Shown here: positions 22,295-33,839 of the stretch, one piece after another
Position numbering within the stretch: the stretch's first letter is position 1
Layout of the letters: every line of letters starts with the position of its first letter
NCBI GenBank assembly: GCA_033816765.1
Contig: CM066290.1
Span: 3,100,001-3,164,000, forward strand
From: Nothopassalora personata
Taxonomy: Eukaryota > Ascomycota > Dothideomycetes > Mycosphaerellales > Mycosphaerellaceae
Length of the DNA stretch: 64,000 nucleotides
Direction: 5' to 3'
The notes under the pieces: generated by a model
Database searches by the model: none
Seen by the model: only the letters and a program-made list of their open reading frames with translations
Told to the model about the DNA's origin: nothing
Program-made: the position numbers and the translations under genes

Positions 22295-23807
22295 GGTGCT
22301 CGGATGACCAGGGCGAAGGTTTCAGAAACTTTCCTGAAATCGTTGTAGGTTCGCGTTCTCTTCACGATGTCCGATGGATCCGAAAGCGCACATACACCGA
22401 GAGCTAGGAGAGTTGCGTTCCTTGTGGAAGGTATTAATGTCTGTGTAGATGAGATAGATGGAGATGGCTGACTTGAGCAGGTGAATGACTGTCCCACTTT
22501 CGGGGCACGTGCCGCAGTCTGGTCGAAATCTTGGAAGCACAAAGAAGAGCCGAAACATGCCCGGGCCCTTGTCTTCACAACAACAACAACAGGCGCCTCT
22601 CGTGGTCGATCGAACAGACCACATATAGCGCTACAAGCTCGCTGGACACGCTCCAGTAGATGCTGCTGTACGCGACCATTTCACAAAGTACACCCAGGTA
22701 CAGCATTATACCCGGCTGGCCAACGACGCGGATATTCACCGGCTCAGTTGCCTCCGGAGCATTTACGATGATACATATATGTTTATCTTATCAATGCATG
22801 AACACGAAGGAAGTCGCATATGGCAGGAGCGCTCAAGTATATCAGAGAGACTTCATCTATCTTCAGTACCTTATGATGATCTTCTGCGGACCCTCTGCCG
22901 CATTTAAAATCTTGGAACGCTAGCAACTGCGATCCACGCCTCTTCACCTACCCAGGTTGATATGCTCTATGCTTCGTACTAGCTTACCAATAGGCTCAAG
23001 CATCGGCGTGCACACATGGGTTGAGACGAAGAGCTTGCTGGCCAAAGGACCTTCTTAGACTCTGCAGTCGGCTACGTCAATTGGTCACTTATGCCGGCCA
23101 CGTTTGCCTGGACCAGCTTCCTCTATTCCCTTCTAGCTTCACAAAGTGGGTGCTATCAATAAATATCTCCAGCGCCCTAGCGGAATTCACTGTCACTTGG
23201 GCACGTCCTCGTTACCGCGATGTGCTATAACCACCGCCGCGAGGTTCTGACCACCCACCTGAAATTGGAATTCGTCTACGAAGCCAAACACCATCCCGCC
23301 ATCCGCTAGTCGGCCAACAAAAGCTCTGAGTTGGTGAGCTACTGTCCGGAGCTTCGCGTGAGATTGAGGATCGATGGTATCGTCTGCAACTTCGGGGCGC
23401 ACTCTGGAAGTGTACACCTTCACGCAATTGAAGCCACGATGCTGTGCTTTAAAGTCCAGAACGACGCTTCACAGTGACAGTGATGGCGCGGAAGGTGTTG
23501 ATGTATGAGAGAGCTCGCTTTAGCGCCGACGAGCTCGTCTCACCTTGCCCTGCATGCGGCCTGATGCGGCCGCTGTGCCAAGGGCGCCAAACAGCTTGCT
23601 CCTTCGCCAATCACGTCTCTGAAGTGCATCCCGACAACGACAATTCGTCTGTGATGGGCGCCAGTGATGAGTATAGCGCGCTGGGTCCCCTCGTGTGCCT
23701 CAGAAGTACTACTACAGTAAGTTGCCAGTCACCATTTCGCCGTCACCCTGTACACCATATCACACAAGAGTCAAAAGAGTCCGCCTCGTCCCGCAAATCG
23801 TTCAAAG
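22295..23807. other. Divergent intergenic region
   Basis: About 1.5 kb between divergent starts at 22294 (-) and 23808 (+). A minus-strand open frame at 23193-23447 (around GGMVFGFVDEFQFQVGG) looks somewhat protein-like but has no recognised domain and no supporting splice sites, so I do not call it a gene. Confidence 0.45.
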
Positions 23808-25394
23808 ATGGGCAGAGGCGGTGCGAAATACGATAGCTATGCAGCTCTAGTCCTGCTTTCAGCGGTATCGCGAGCCAGCGCTGGCCTTTGGCATGTCGAT
23901 ATCGATCTAGATCCTGCTCCAGCACCAGAAGACGGACCGCCTTTCTCGTTCCACGCGACGCGCGATCGATCACTTCTGCCGTATCAGATTATCGGGGTGG
24001 TGGGCGCATACATAGCTTGTGTGGTCATACTTGGATCGCTACTCCTCACAGTGGGAAGACGAGCTAGGAAACGAGCGCAGGATATGACTCGCAGACCGGT
24101 CGAGATGGTAAAGCCCGATTGGAATCAGACGCCAGTAGAAGGGAGGAACGGATGGTGGCAGAGGACGAGGAACAAGACTGGCAGCATGAGAAGTGCTAGG
24201 AGCAATTGCAACATCGCATCACCTTCAGGTCACAGTGTCACGAGCTTCGACCATGAAATGCATGAGCAGAACAAACAACGGGACAAGCTGAAGTTAGCCG
24301 ATCTCTACGGGGCTGTCTACGGCGACGAAGAGCGCAAGAATAGCTCTGTGACCGATATACAGGCACCTGAACCACCACGATATGAGCGTGGTCAACCGCT
24401 CACCCCTCTGGCCATAGAAAGACCGGACCTGAGACGTGTACAGACCAGCGACACTTATCCACAAAGTCCATTGAGCCCTGTCACGCCGCGATCGCCCTCG
24501 GTCCGGGCGATATACCCACCCAAAATGACGAGCCCTGTGGGAAACGAGTTCCCAGCTGCGCCCACGTCACCTGGCCCTGGACTGCCGAGATCGCCACGAG
24601 ATGGAAGAACCGCTTCTTTCGGCAGTCATAAGAGTGCAAGCTCTCCCCAGAAGAATAGGAAAGGACTGCGTGATCTCAAAATCAGTAATCCAGTGCAAAG
24701 GTACCGTGGTGATGATAACGACGACGGAGCCAGGACACCGCTCTCCCCACGCGCTTTCGGGCAGCCGGGTGAGGTGCCGCCATTGACTGGTCACACTAAC
24801 GACAGCCAATATCCTCCGACCACACCAGGAACAGGAAGGAGCTTTCCCTACCCAGAAGATCCACGAGATGAGATTCGCGCTCTCCCGGAGGCGTACCCCC
24901 AACGACAGCACAACTATGAATACAACAATGCTGCTCAAGCAGTAACAGATGTAGCCTCTACTCGACCAGATCCTACAGGCACTCTCCCACAAAATAAACA
25001 AGGCCATGGTCACGTCGCAGGTGACTTGCCGCTGAGAGGATTCGCTCGGCAGCAGCAGCCTGCTGTGCAACAGGAGCCTTTCCCTTTGTCGCCTACCGGA
25101 AATTGGCAAATGGGAATACGATCGCCCGGCCTCAAATCTCCCGCTATTAGGGAGAACGTGTTGGAGTTCGGCCCTCAAAATCTGACCGTCCCGTTGACAG
25201 GACAGTTGACGGGCAAAGCAGTCCCGTACAGTCCGTACATGCCAGACGGTCTCATCACACCTGTGTACTTGCCGAAATTATTGGACTCTGCCGAGCGCAA
25301 ACAAAAGGAACGAGAAGCGAAAGCTACTAGAGGCGCAGCCACGGAAAGAGACCAGGTCGCGGACGAGAAGGACCTCTGGTCTAGTGGCTACTGA
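23808..25394 (+). CDS. Unrecognised signal-peptide and one-TM protein with long cytosolic tail
   Basis: 528-aa single-exon protein. An N-terminal hydrophobic segment (YAALVLLSAVSRASAG, about 10-25) looks like a signal peptide, followed by a short outer domain of about 45 residues and one TM helix (YQIIGVVGAYIACVVILGSL, about 58-78). The stop-transfer is strongly basic (GRRARKRAQDMTRR). The remaining 440 residues are disordered, Pro/Ser/Arg-rich with repeated SP and TP sites (SPLSPVTPRSPS), suitable for proline-directed phosphorylation. This is the plan of a cell-surface or secretory-pathway protein with a regulatory tail. I do not recognise a named family. It ends just before the decayed 3' end of a convergent HET pseudogene. 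Confidence 0.78.
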   Translation: MGRGGAKYDSYAALVLLSAVSRASAGLWHVDIDLDPAPAPEDGPPFSFHATRDRSLLPYQIIGVVGAYIACVVILGSLLLTVGRRARKRAQDMTRRPVEMVKPDWNQTPVEGRNGWWQRTRNKTGSMRSARSNCNIASPSGHSVTSFDHEMHEQNKQRDKLKLADLYGAVYGDEERKNSSVTDIQAPEPPRYERGQPLTPLAIERPDLRRVQTSDTYPQSPLSPVTPRSPSVRAIYPPKMTSPVGNEFPAAPTSPGPGLPRSPRDGRTASFGSHKSASSPQKNRKGLRDLKISNPVQRYRGDDNDDGARTPLSPRAFGQPGEVPPLTGHTNDSQYPPTTPGTGRSFPYPEDPRDEIRALPEAYPQRQHNYEYNNAAQAVTDVASTRPDPTGTLPQNKQGHGHVAGDLPLRGFARQQQPAVQQEPFPLSPTGNWQMGIRSPGLKSPAIRENVLEFGPQNLTVPLTGQLTGKAVPYSPYMPDGLITPVYLPKLLDSAERKQKEREAKATRGAATERDQVADEKDLWSSGY

Positions 25395-25439
25395 GGCTGC
25401 AGTCATTCGTCGCTGTGTATATACAATTTTTCACATGAC

Positions 25440-26860
25440 ATGGATCGATCACCAAACATCGTCCGATATGGAATATCTCATCTCGTTTGCCAGCTGTCTT
25501 GTGTTGGCACATAGCTTCTCCCCACATGATGCCGTCGACCTAACATGCTTTGAGTAGGCAATGCTCATTGCGACCGCTCCTAGCCACTGGTTGCACGACG
25601 AAGGGGACTTTACCTTCGTAGAACAAGGCAATAGGATCGCCATTCCGCGTGCCTGCAGGTCCTGCCCTATGTAGCCGCGTGATGTCACGAACAAGCATCG
25701 ATCCATGCACGCTGGAACATATGCGTTCCGATATTTTTGTTCCGGAGCTTCGATGTCCTTTCGAGACACTTTACCAGTCTGCTTGAATGGAGTTGGGCCC
25801 AGCCTCCTGTATCATGTATCTTGTTGCATCTCGATAAGACTCGCTCTACGAGATAGATTTATCTTATCTTGGTGCGATATTTTGCATAGTCTGTGGCTTC
25901 CAGCGCATGTGTAAACCCAGCAGCCCGTAAACCCTATCCTTTGGGTTCGTAGCCTCTAGCCCTCAAGCCATGTACTGACAGAGGCGAGATCCCTTCTGAG
26001 ATTTTGAAAGCTTGTCTTCGGGACAGCTTCATGGTCTGCAAAATACCACAGGTTACACGCGTGATCCAAGCACTGCGTCGATATCACTCGCAAGGGCAAG
26101 ACCAGATCTTCGTTCCAGGACAGCCGAATGGCAGCTCGTAGGATATCGGAAAGAGAAAATCTCAGCCGCGCCAAAGTAGCAAGTGCTGGTCGGTGCCAGT
26201 GCAACTTCTTGGACTACCTGTGCCGAGTATTAGTTTGGAGCCCATAAGAGGTCGTGTGGGAGACTGTTAACCATGTCCTGCTGAACAAAGTATTAGAGTA
26301 CAAGTAGTTCAGCGGCTTGAGATTGAGCTTCGTGTCAAGTAACGTCCCATCTCGACCCATTGTGCACCGTGATCCGTGCACATCAAAATGTGTTGCTTCG
26401 AAAAAGGTACTGTTTGGCGGAACCTTCTTCTTTATAGCCTCCAGCACCGCCGTCAACGTCTTCTTATACCATGTCCTCGTGCTAGTCAAAGTGTACAATA
26501 TTGAGTTTAGCACATCGATAGATATCGCCCATGATAGAGACTTGCTGACTTTTCATCATTGTCATGTTGTTTGATGCACACAGCGTCGATCCATATCATT
26601 CTGCTTCAGTGCGGTAGCCGAACGCGGTGTAAGACGCAGCCAGCGCTGTTCTCGATGAGTCATTGCTGGTCATTGAGGTTGATTGGGAAGTGTCTCTTGG
26701 ACTGCCCCCAGCAGTAAGAAATGGTCTCGTACCGCGGTGCAGGAGGAGCTAGCAGAGACGGGCCGCATTGTGCATTTGATAGGTTGTAGAAAAGCTCCGG
26801 CGAGGACTTCCAGTAGCCTGATCTCATGTTTACTGGCGTCGATTTTGCCATAAACCGGCT
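25440..26860 (-). pseudogene. HET-domain (heterokaryon incompatibility) pseudogene
   Basis: The family's blocks appear in order on the minus strand but in changing frames. They are: EIRLLEVLAGAF (about 26830); PRYETISYCWG (about 26720-26750); MIWIDAVCIKQHDNDEK (about 26590); QQVSIMGDIYRCAKL (about 26530); SNTLFSRTW then, after an intron-like gap, VVQEVALAPTSTCYFG (about 26290-26170); SLSDILRAAIRLSW (about 26150); CLFVTSRGYIG (about 25690); and VDGIMWGEAM near 25520. In-frame stops lie between the second and third blocks and at least four frame changes occur, one of them a single extra T near 26155. Intact HET proteins trigger cell death when unlike mycelia fuse; this copy cannot be made. Base composition is not RIP-like, so decay was by ordinary drift. 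Confidence 0.88.
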
Positions 26861-27323
26861 GCGATGAGACTTTCCCCGGCGACACCTGCGTACTGTTGCG
26901 AGGCCGCTCGGCTCCTGCTGTGGTTCGTCCTTGGACCGGTTCGATGATATTGCCACCACGTTTTAATGAAATAAAGGCGCTGTGAACTTCGTGTGCTGCG
27001 ACCTGCGCTGACTTCTTTTTCGAGCGAAATAAAGGCATGACACATGAGACGACTGAAGCATTAAACAAAAGCTTCGGATGATGGACCAAAGCTAGAAACT
27101 GCCACGGCCATCATTATGACCAACGAAATCGGCGCATGCCAATACTTGGTGCGATAGCCATAGCTCGATATGAAATGCTACTCAGTGATGCTGGCGGCTA
27201 CGTATGTAAGGTCGCACATTGTGCCATAATAATGCTGAGCCTTCCAGAATCCGGCGCCAACCTCAATGCGGAGCTGGAGTATTCGGGCAAAGACAGTCGG
27301 CATCTCGTGGCAGTATTTTTATA
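26861..27323. other. Intergenic
   Basis: About 460 bp upstream of the HET relic and downstream of the methyltransferase gene. Part may be the lost 5' end of the HET gene. Confidence 0.4.
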
Positions 27324-28535
27324 CTATCCAGTTGGAGCTTTGATCGAAAGTATTTTCAAAGGAACGGCCTTTGCGTAGAAAAGTGAAGTCTGCTCACGAA
27401 TCGACTTTGGCTGGAAGTCGAGCTCTTGCACCCGGAACTTGTTACGCACTACCGTATATCAGTCGTGTACTGCAATGCCGACAAATATTGCAACTCACAG
27501 CACGCATGTCGGAACGTCTCAAACGTTTCCAGGTTTCGGACAGCTCCAGATATCAGGACATGCACGCCGGGGCGCATCTCGAAGAGCAAGCGCAACGTAG
27601 CCACCAGCGCAGATATCGCAGACTTGTCGTACGTCTAAATAGTCAGCGCGATAATGGTTTGAATTAGAGCCAGCAGTCTTACAATGTCTGCGCCCAGGAT
27701 CACATCGTAAGGCCATGCCTCGCAATCTTCTTCAACCCATGTACCCTTCAACCCTCTGCCCCAGCGGAGCAGACTCGCGAATATCCTTTGCCCATCATCA
27801 AGCCCATTGAGGAAAAAGTTCTCCTTCAATGCTTCCACAACCCCTTCATCGCCATCTGTGGTGGTGACGTGCTTGGCTTGTAAGTGTTTGACGGCCAAAA
27901 TAGCAAGAAAGCCAGTGCCAGCGCCGAGCTCCAAGATCGATTGGTTTTTGACAATGCTCTGTCCTGCTGGTGTTAGGAGATACGAACCAAGATGTAGAGC
28001 AGCTTCCCAGGTCCTAAAGCCGGTGGTGAGTGACCCAGATATCAAGTGCCGTCTCTCCAGTAGCGTGACGGTCGGCTCGTCCTGGTCTTCGCCATAACAT
28101 GATTGGTTAGGTGGCAAGCACGTAAACGTCACATACGACTTCTGCTGTACTGCTGTACTTTCTGCAGGCAGATCTGAGGCGATCAATGTGGACAGATGGG
28201 ACATGAGATCGTCTGAAATTTCCTAACGTAGTCAAAGCGCATCAGAAAGTAATGCAAGGAAACAGAGAAAGCAATGTGTGATGAGAATAACTTTCACCTA
28301 CATCCTCTTCAGGATCCTCAATAGACTGTTCTATCTTGGCAAGTAATGGCTTGAGCACTCGAAGCTGGTAGCGCTCCGGAGGCAATTTGGAATTCTTGTC
28401 GATGTTGAAAAGCTTGGCGTACAGCCATGACTGCACGGCTGGGTCTCTCAACAGTTGCTTGGGTGGCCAGGCGAGGAAGTCGGGCTCGAATAGCTGTCGG
28501 TACTGTCTTCGGAAGAGCAGCAATTGAGGGTCCAT
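27324..28535 (-). CDS. EFM3: eEF2 lysine methyltransferase (EFM3/FAM86 family)
   Basis: Exons on the minus strand are 28535-28298, 28212-27683, 27634-27499 and 27448-27324, giving 342 aa, close to the family's usual length. The N-terminal FAM86-type helical region (QYRQLFEPDFLAWPPKQLL) is followed by a class I methyltransferase fold: TGFRTWEAALHLGSYLL, the SAM-binding ILELGAGTGFLAI, acidic strand-2 motif TTDGDEGVVEAL and the motif YDVILGADITYDKSAI, joined only after splicing. The C-terminus reads ELDFQPKSIREQTSLFY. Yeast Efm3 trimethylates a lysine of elongation factor 2. It starts 372 bp from the divergent ribosomal protein eS24 gene, so the two translation genes may share a promoter region. 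Confidence 0.9.
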
Positions 28536-28907
28536 CGTGGCGGATATGGCCCAAGTCCTTGATGGTGTTGATGTGGCGTCCTTATGGCAGAGTGAGTTCT
28601 AGCTCGAAGGTATTCGAGCTGCGTACAGCGGACGTATGATGCCGCCGAAATCCAATTGTGGCGCGTGGAGCTGTGCATTGATGTATGTGATGAAAACAGA
28701 GAGTGTGGTGAAACAGCAGGAGATCTTGATGATCTTGCAGCCTCAGGCACGCAGGTTTAGCTTTTTCGCGATGCTAGCGCGCGCTTGGCAGGCGGAGGTT
28801 CGAAATTCAGCGAAAGGTGCGAACTCGATCTTTGAAGAGCAGGAAGGCGAGCGCTCACTCCGAACCACGACCCCCACCGACAACGACGACATCCATCAAT
28901 CGCAATC
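28536..28907. promoter_or_regulatory. Shared divergent promoter region (EFM3 / eS24)
   Basis: 372 bp separate the two start codons, so promoters and 5'UTRs of both genes must lie here. No TATA box is evident. A CA-rich leader (CAACGACGACATCCATCAATCG) directly precedes the eS24 ATG, as is usual for highly expressed fungal genes. Shared control is inference. Confidence 0.5.
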
Positions 28908-29506
28908 ATGTCGGAAGGCCAAGTGACCCTGCGCACGCGCAAGTTCATCCGCAACCCGCTCCTGGGCCGCAAGCAGATGGTCGTGTGCGTAACACCGCCC
29001 CGTCCCATCCTCCTCCACCACCACCGCGAATCGCATATACCACCGCCCACCGTCCGCACGGATACTAACACGTTCTCCTAACAGTGACGTCCTCCACCCA
29101 TCGCGCGCCAACGTCTCCAAGGATGAGCTCCGCGAGAAGCTCTCCCAGCTCTACAAGACCTCCAAGGACCAGGTCTCCGTCTTCGGTTTCCGCACTCAGT
29201 TCGGTGGTGGCAAGAGCACCGGCTTCGCCCTCCTCTACGATTCCGCCGAGGCCATGAAGAAGTTCGAGCCACACTACAGACTCGTCCGCTACGGACAGGC
29301 CACCAAGATCGAGAAGGCCTCAAGACAGCAGCGTGAGTGCACCCTGCATGTGTGGTGGATTAAGCCCGTCTTCATTGACGCGGCGAGAAATTTGGACAAC
29401 ATAACTGATGACGCTTTCGTGATTAGGCAAGCAGAGAAAGAACCGCTCCAAGGAGTTCCGCGGTACTGCCAAGACCAAGAGTGCCTCCAAGGACAAGAAG
29501 AAATAG
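28908..29506 (+). CDS. RPS24: 40S ribosomal protein eS24
   Basis: Three exons (28908-28984, 29085-29332, 29427-29506) encode 134 aa. The protein is a component of the small ribosomal subunit. Blocks typical of eS24 are seen: [19 protein letters not shown], then [34 protein letters not shown] and a basic C-terminus ([17 protein letters not shown]). Intron 1 (100 nt) has an ideal branch site TACTAAC at 29063-29069 and intron 2 (94 nt) ends GATTAG. Retention of introns in a ribosomal protein gene and the strong splice signals fit a highly expressed housekeeping gene. Confidence 0.97.
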
Positions 29507-30255
29507 ACGACTCGCAGGACAATTGGTGCAATGGGTTCGGTTCCGATTCGCTTGCCTGCTGCAGCGAGCTGCCATGTTCTACGGGCCTGTGTCATGGTCT
29601 ACAGGAGGAGCATTGGCGTGGCGTTGGTGCTGGAGTTAGAAATACAGCACGGGCAATGAATGATACAAATTCCGACCAGTCACTGCATCCTCTCCCCGGT
29701 ACTTTTCTGTACTCGTCTCGAATCTCTCTGCCATTGATCAATGGGCACCCGCTCAAGCACAGTCTTTCGCCATGTTCACGTGTCCGCATTTACTTTATGG
29801 CAAAGTACTTTCCGTTCACCATGTATTGATCCTTCCTTTGCTGAAATACATGATCATGCTCGGACCATTGCTCGTTCATTGCTGGGCACGTATACTGCGT
29901 CAGCTCAACAGAGCTGTCAGCCTATCATACCTACTCCATTCTACGATGCTACTATTTGATCAAGGATCGACGACTCGCCAAAATCGTTCGATTGACGAAC
30001 TCACCATGATAATGCTTTCATCATACGCTCTGAAAATTCCGAGTGCTAGGTGATATCTACCTTCTTCTCCGCAGTGAAATGCCCAAGCCAGTATAGCCAT
30101 TTGGAGACCTCACAGCGAAGCACAGTTTGGACCATGGTTTGGCATCGACTAGCCTGAAGAGCGAGGAGGGAAATACACTGCCAAGATTTTGCCCACAGAT
30201 TTGAAAAAGCTAAATAATATGTACAAATTTCGTGTGCACCATCAACATCCCCATT
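29507..30255. other. Intergenic
   Basis: 3' flank of eS24 and about 750 bp with no gene; it leads to a tRNA-like relic. Confidence 0.5.
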
Positions 30256-30345
30256 GCCGGGGTAGCTCAATCGGTAGAGCGTGTGGCTCTTATGGCTCCT
30301 AGCAGTCAGAAACCTCAAGGTCGTGTACGTTCGCAGTGCGTCTCG
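30256..30345 (+). pseudogene. tRNA-Lys(CUU)-like sequence, probably a relic
   Basis: The 5' half is a good tRNA: acceptor strand GCCGGGG, TA, D-arm GCTC-AATCGGTA-GAGC, then stem TGTGG and loop CT-CTT-A giving anticodon CUU. An intron-sized insert follows the position after the anticodon, as in fungal tRNA-Lys genes, and the 3' anticodon strand pairs at four of five positions. The T-arm is broken (GTGTACGTTCGCAG cannot form a five-pair stem) and no CCCCGGC-like acceptor 3' strand follows. I therefore read it as a degenerate tRNA gene. Confidence 0.5.
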
Positions 30346-30996
30346 ACGTATCGAATACATCCCCTAACAACTCGCAGGGGTTCGAGCGTAAGTTGTACAA
30401 CTTTCTAACGGGCTTAAGTCAAACTCTGACATCGGTTCAGCCCACCTTCGGCTATTCCTATACACAAATCTTCGCCTTTCCTTTTTTGCTCTTTCACGCT
30501 CCTTATCATACTGTGATACGATGTCAGCTTGTGTTTTGCGATGGAGCTTATGTGGAAGCAGATAGTGATATGGACGTCGGGCTTTCACATGCGCTTATTG
30601 CGGCCCGTGCGGAACCGCGCTAGCGCCTTTTTGGCCTGGCACGAGGAAAGCTCCGTAGAATTATACTGTAAGACGCGTACATCAACAAGACAGGAGAGAA
30701 GCGGAACACTAACGTAGGTTGAGATCATCGCTACCTGGATGAGTCCCAACATGCAACGTAAACATTGCCAGTTATTTTCTCTCTCGCTTACGCTGATGCT
30801 TTGACTACGCGGGTTAAGCGGAAACTTTGGCACTGTCACATGCATTTACCGGTCGCTCCGTGCGAAAGTGCTTGCGTCTAGAACAGCAATGCGTAACAAG
30901 TATTCCGAAGTTGCGCGTAGCCTAGTCGTATCCTCGGCTTCGTACTCATGGCGGAGGCGCGGCACACCGCTCACAGCGGCAAAGGCTTTTCATCGT
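30346..30996. other. Intergenic
   Basis: About 650 bp with no gene. A second T-arm-like string GGGGTTCGAGC lies near 30376-30387, without the rest of a tRNA. Confidence 0.4.
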
Positions 30997-32323
30997 TCAG
31001 TTGAAGCTAACTTTAACCATCGGTATTGGCGGTATCATTTTCAGCTTCACGAAGTCCTGGAACACGTCCAACAAAGCCTCCGAAGAGTCCACGAACCCGT
31101 GCCAGCCGAGCTTACGACTCTTGTCCATACTGCGCAGAGTCGTCAGCTTCCATGACTACGGGAAAGGACAACACTTACCTGAACAGCAGTGGAGCAGGTC
31201 TGCACAGTGTTCCATCAAGGAAGCCAAAGACTCGATCAACATCCATTAGCTCTTGTGACAAGTCATGCTCCTTCACGAGCTCGCTCCACGCCTGCTGCAC
31301 TTCGGCCTGCTTCGCCCAGTCTACCAGCCGAAATTTGCGGCGGGTGATACCTTTTGGACCGTATCCTCTTGGCACGAATCGCGTCTCGGTCTCGGTGTAA
31401 ACGTCGTCCTCCTGTGGCCCTTTCGCTTCGATGCCGTACCAGCCCGCAATCCTTGGCCATGCCTTCTCCCAGGCGAAAGCGCTATTGTCACAAGTGTTGT
31501 ACTTTTGGTTAGGTGGTCCTAGCAACACTGCCCATTCCTCCTGATAAGCATTCAGCTGAGCTGCTGACATAGACTGCGGCATCTGCCAGCTGTCGATATC
31601 GCCTGGGAACTCGAACGGCTTTCCAGTCTTCTTGGAGACAGCCGCGTATATTGCTAGTGGAAAGGCACAATTCATCGCCGCATCAGGAACGGCACCCACG
31701 ATCGGACCTGGCATATGGACGCTCCAGCCTACGCCAGTCTGCTTACAGTACTCCCATACAAGGTCCTCTTGTGGATAGTAGAAGTTTGGCTCGAGCTCAA
31801 CACGAGGGTCAGTCTCCTCTTGTGGCACTTTGATAGGTCCCAGATGGCCTCCGTAGTTCTTGGCGCCAGTCTGCAACAGGAAACGCTTCGGGGTGATGTT
31901 TGCTATTTTGAGCGCATTGAGAAAGTTGTCAAGCAATTGCGAGTTGACCTTGACCAGTTCTTCCGCATTGCTCCACAGACCAGCTCCTTCCTTGGGCGTT
32001 GGCTGGATGTAAGAAAAGAAGAAGACATGGTCAGCGACCACTTTGTTTGCGTCAAGAACACTTGCAATTTCTTTTGGATCCTTGAGGAAATCGAGTGAAA
32101 TGTGTTCCACATTATCCGGTAGTCCCCCAGGTGTGAGCGGAGGTCTGCGGCTCAAGCAGATGATCTTCTTCCATCGTTTGGGATCCTCTGATAGGACTTT
32201 CAGCATATAGTGGCCAGAGATGCCATTGGCTCCAGTGATGATGGCCGTCAGACCACTGAGCTCAGGCGGGTAGACTGGCAAGCCGTGGAAGATGCCTTTG
32301 GACTGTATCTGCTGGATCGACAT
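30997..32323 (-). CDS. PRISE-type short-chain reductase (NAD(P)H enone reductase family)
   Basis: Exons 32323-31179 and 31129-30997 give 425 aa. It belongs to the extended SDR proteins related to plant progesterone 5-beta-reductase/iridoid synthase (PRISE), which reduce activated C=C bonds with NADPH. Seen: the Rossmann glycine motif IITGANGISGHYML, FFFSYIQPT as the second strand region, and NFYYPQEDLVWEYCKQTG carrying the Tyr and Lys candidates of the active site. The C-terminus SRKLGWHGFVDSSEALLDVF, typical of fungal members, comes from the second exon. Many fungal homologues sit in secondary-metabolite or detoxification clusters; here a regulator and exporter lie nearby. The substrate is unknown. 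Confidence 0.87.
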
Positions 32324-33839
32324 GATAGAGAAACTTCCGAGGAAGAAACACGGCTTTGAGAAGGATCTTGGTAAGCACCTACGGTCCGTTCACTTTACTT
32401 GTACTTCATGCATGACCCCGCGCAGCTGGTGAGTTGGGCCATTCAGCAATTGGCTTTTCGCATGTTCGAGAGTCGTGATCTTTGTCGGCGTGACGATCGG
32501 TCTGGACACAGGGAGTCTGGACAAACGCCCACGCGATAATCAGTTCGAAGAAATTCTAGAGGAACGCCAGGGGTCGTCTCGGCTCCTTGCTCCATGCTCC
32601 GCACTTGCTTGCAGCCAATCAATGTCCGGATAGTCCCCTCCCCATAAAGGCCGCTCGTCATCGAGGATTCAACCGTTTTTATCGCAACTCAGCGAGCGCT
32701 TCGGGCTGACTTACCGATTGCGTGCGTGTCGTGTCTGGGATAGGTCCGTCTACAGTCCACGTAGTCGTGTGTATAAGATCATCTGGTCCCCCAATTTTGC
32801 CAGCATCACGAATCAATCAGAAAACCCATCGACCAGGCAGTCTCCTATGAAAACGGTCCAGCTGGACACCAATGCCAGAATACATGACTACCAAAAATCA
32901 AACCATAATGCATTTTTCTAAGCTCAACAACCGACGCAAGTCAGACCTCAGCGCTCTTAGCGCTACATCATCGTCTTCCTGCATTGACGAGGCACTGATG
33001 ACCACAACCCTACCACTCGCTCCTAGAGAAGACAACTGTAACATGTCTGAGGAGTCTCGACAGAGAAGGCTTCTTGCTAAATGCAAACGCGCAAACATGC
33101 AGCCATGGAAGAGCGTCAAGCCATTGCCAGCTGACCTCAAGTGAGAATTGATGGCCAGCTGGGTGGACTTCCATTGAGCGAGGAGAATCGATAACTCAGG
33201 GCGATGTTCTCTCAAGGAGTCATCGTGAGATTCAGGGAGACAGCAGAGAGTAGCATGATGCATGCGTCCGGATACGCAAACCAAGCAATCCAACAGGCTG
33301 CGAAGCAACATGTGCAAAATACAATGCGTCCCATGGGTTGCAACAATCAAACTGGGCAGGGGGAGGATTGCCGGCGAAAGATGCAACATTAATATAAGGC
33401 TGTGTTCGCGAAACAGTCGGTCACAGTGAGTGATTGGTACTCCTTCCATCGTCATTGACGGAGAGGAGAGCATACCAAGTTGACCTCCTAGAAGGCACTG
33501 GCTTTTTGACCGGCAAGGAAAAGGAGAGTCGTGGAGTCATGGTAGGCATTGCTGTAATGGTAGAGATAATGTATGATTGAGTTGCTGGATCTATGTCCCG
33601 TCACCTACCGCTCCAAGCCACTCTCTCGACAGACACATTGATCACGACTGCACTAACGTGATATGCATGCAGCTCCTCATGTATTGTCAATCACGAACGG
33701 ATTGGCCTGCGTTGTCGCCGCTTTCTCTGGCTCATCTCGCTGAGTCAGATCCGGTGGCGTGACCGTAACTACTCTCCATTCATCGATCCTGCATTTGTTC
33801 GAACTTACGTACTTATCGTATGATGATATTATTGCAACC
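32324..33839. other. Divergent intergenic region
   Basis: About 1.5 kb between the divergent reductase and regulator starts. No gene or repeat seen; the open frames here lack domains. It must contain both promoters. Confidence 0.5.

Noticed and set aside
23193..23447. Minus-strand frame with protein-like composition
   Set aside because: No domain, no convincing start or splice sites, and it lies in a divergent promoter region. Could be a relic.
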